This document shows, piece after piece, positions 6,261 through 6,859 of a stretch of 6,859 nucleotides of DNA. The first letter of the stretch is position 1. Every line of letters starts with the position of its first letter. The position numbers and the translations under genes are program-made. The notes beneath the pieces were generated by a model. It saw only the letters and a list, made by a program, of their open reading frames with translations. It did no database searches and had not been told where the DNA came from. This DNA comes from Pseudomonadota bacterium (GTDB taxonomy: Bacteria; Desulfobacterota; Desulfovibrionia; Desulfovibrionales; Desulfovibrionaceae), in assembly GCA_023450535.1 (NCBI GenBank), contig JAEXGX010000394.1:1-6859 (forward strand), read 5' to 3'.

Positions 6261-6329
6261 GGCCGGGACACGATGTTCTGGCCGCGCAGGTTTCACGCCT
6301 CCGCAGTTGTCTTTATGCTGCAAGAGCAG
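6261..6329. other. Cluster of three adjacent hairpins (possible structured RNA)
   Basis: Hairpin 1: GGCCGGGACA (6261-6270) pairs with TGTTCTGGCC (6274-6283) over 10 bp, with two G-U pairs, around loop CGA. Hairpin 2: GCGCAGG (6284-6290) pairs with CCTCCGC (6298-6304) with one C-C mismatch. Hairpin 3: CTGC (6318-6321) pairs with GCAG (6326-6329). The first two abut directly. No T-run follows, so these are not terminators. The G-U pairs in hairpin 1 favour + strand RNA. It could be a small RNA or a repeat-like element; no known family is recognised. Confidence 0.4.
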
Positions 6330-6338
6330 AGTTGGTAG

Positions 6339-6406
6339 AAAATTTAACAATTTTGTAAATATGATTGCGCTTTAGATAACAAATTCATCGGGAAGTATAC
6401 TCTTCC
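6339..6406 (+). promoter_or_regulatory. Candidate gdhA promoter region with operator-like palindromes
   Basis: This AT-rich segment has AAAATT (6339-6344) and AATTTT (6349-6354) as an inverted repeat, TTGTAA at 6353-6358 with GATAAC at 6375-6380 (16-bp spacing), and TATACT at 6396-6401. The last is framed by GGAAG (6391-6395) and CTTCC (6402-6406), so a -10-like hexamer sits in the loop of a palindrome, a layout that would suit a repressor site. No hexamer pair is strong, so the exact promoter is not assigned. Confidence 0.35.
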
Positions 6407-6438
6407 TTGCTACTTGCCAAAAAAACGAGACAAAGGTA

Positions 6439-6478
6439 CATACGAAAACGACCGGAGTCGGCCGTGGGCGACCGTATG
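6439..6478 (+). promoter_or_regulatory. Nested stem-loop in the gdhA leader
   Basis: An outer stem, CATACG (6439-6444) with CGTATG (6473-6478), encloses an inner hairpin. In the inner hairpin ACG (6448-6450) and CCG (6452-6454) pair with CGG (6459-6461) and CGT (6463-6465) around the loop GAGT, with one A-C mismatch. CGACC also occurs twice (6449-6453 and 6469-6473). It would lie in the 5' leader if transcription starts in the AT-rich region upstream. It matches no riboswitch class I know, including the glutamine class. Confidence 0.4.
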
Positions 6479-6540
6479 GGGGTTCTCTGGTTTTGCAAAA
6501 ATGTAACATTTGTCCCGCTTATTTGTTGAAGGAGCTTCAT

Positions 6541-6859
6541 ATGGCCTCGTCTTATGTTCAGAAAGTCATCCGCAGTGTGAAAAAGAGCAATCCTCACCAG
6601 CCGGAGTTTATACAGGCGCTCAGTGAGGTTCTTGGATCTCTTGAGCTTTTGTTCGAGAGGGACCCTAAATATCAGCGGAACGGCATCCTTGAGCGTATTG
6701 TCGAGCCGGAGCGTCAGATCATGTTTCGTGTTGCCTGGACGGACGACAAGGGGCGCGTGCAGGTCAACCGCGGTTATCGCATCCAATATAACTCTGCTCT
6801 TGGTCCGTATAAGGGTGGCTTGCGCTTTCATCCCAGTGTGAACCTGAGCATTCTCAAGT
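6541..6859 (+). CDS. gdhA: NADP-type glutamate dehydrogenase, N-terminal part (runs off window)
   Basis: GdhA reversibly aminates 2-oxoglutarate with ammonia to L-glutamate in the cytoplasm, linking nitrogen assimilation to central carbon. The 106 visible residues match the start of the hexameric bacterial enzyme of about 450 residues: NPHQPEFIQAL (17-27), LERIVEPERQIMFRVAW (50-66), VQVNRGYRIQYNSALGPYKG (73-92) and GLRFHPSVNLSILK (93-106). Lys91 in GPYKGGLRFHP is the substrate-binding lysine of the family. The pattern is very close to E. coli GdhA in this region, which favours NADP(H) use, although the nucleotide-binding domain lies outside the window. The start ATG at 6541 has AAGGAG at 6529-6534, 6 nt upstream. 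The gene is separated from its left neighbour by a strong terminator and a 369-bp spacer, so it is transcribed on its own. Confidence 0.95.
   Translation, partial: MASSYVQKVIRSVKKSNPHQPEFIQALSEVLGSLELLFERDPKYQRNGILERIVEPERQIMFRVAWTDDKGRVQVNRGYRIQYNSALGPYKGGLRFHPSVNLSILK

Larger units (their letters stand above)
6172..6540 (+). other. 369-bp gene-free spacer before gdhA
   Basis: No supported gene lies here; the minus-strand open frames over this region and over gdhA look like shadows. The spacer contains the terminator (6204-6235), three adjacent hairpins (6261-6329), an AT-rich stretch with promoter-like hexamers (6339-6406), a nested stem-loop (6439-6478), a 13-bp palindrome (6499-6511) and the gdhA ribosome binding site (6529-6534). 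Confidence 0.6.

Noticed and set aside
6385..6831. Minus-strand open frame of 148 codons over the gdhA start
   Set aside because: It overlaps the unmistakable gdhA N-terminus and its leader and has no family features.
1..6859. CRISPR array, insertion sequence, tRNA or attachment site
   Set aside because: No regularly spaced repeats, transposase-like frame, cloverleaf or flanking direct repeats were seen anywhere in the window.

Overview
The window looks like chromosomal DNA of a Gram-negative anaerobe, plausibly a gut or sediment Desulfovibrionaceae (Bilophila/Desulfovibrio-like). That placement is an inference from gene content (own cobamide synthesis, a large chemoreceptor, an NADP-type glutamate dehydrogenase) and from moderately GC-rich genes separated by very AT-rich spacers. 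No marker gene is present to prove it. All genes read on the + strand.

Layout. (1) Positions 1-2109 are a compact operon: the tail of an unidentified gene (stop at 61-63) overlaps the start of cobT by an ATGA junction. cobT (60-1166) is followed 4 bp later by a peptide/nickel-type ABC transporter ATPase (1171-2109). An AT-rich hairpin with a T-run (2129-2171) ends the unit. (2) A promoter-like spacer leads into a 706-residue methyl-accepting chemotaxis receptor (2238-4358) with a large periplasmic sensor region. (3) A 358-bp AT-rich, hairpin-rich spacer (4359-4716) ends with a terminator-like hairpin just before a strong ribosome binding site. (4) A secreted protein of unknown family starts at 4717. 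Its frame is cut by an in-frame TGA at 5857-5859, then stays open in the same frame for 103 more well-coded codons to TAA at 6169-6171, followed by a textbook terminator (6204-6235). (5) A 369-bp spacer (6172-6540) holds the terminator, a cluster of three hairpins, promoter-like sequence and a nested stem-loop. It leads into gdhA (6541 to the window edge, truncated).

How the genes relate. cobT makes the alpha-ribazole phosphate of the lower loop of B12-type cofactors. The ABC ATPase would energise uptake of an oligopeptide, nickel or similar solute and is co-transcribed with it. The receptor, the secreted protein and gdhA appear to be separate units. The most interesting item is the secreted protein. 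The uninterrupted frame on both sides of one TGA, with a Cys three residues after it (stop-x-x-Cys) and the only good terminator after the second half, points to one ancestral 484-residue protein. It is either a recent nonsense mutation or a recoded UGA (for example selenocysteine). I did not find a convincing bacterial SECIS hairpin, so recoding remains a hypothesis.
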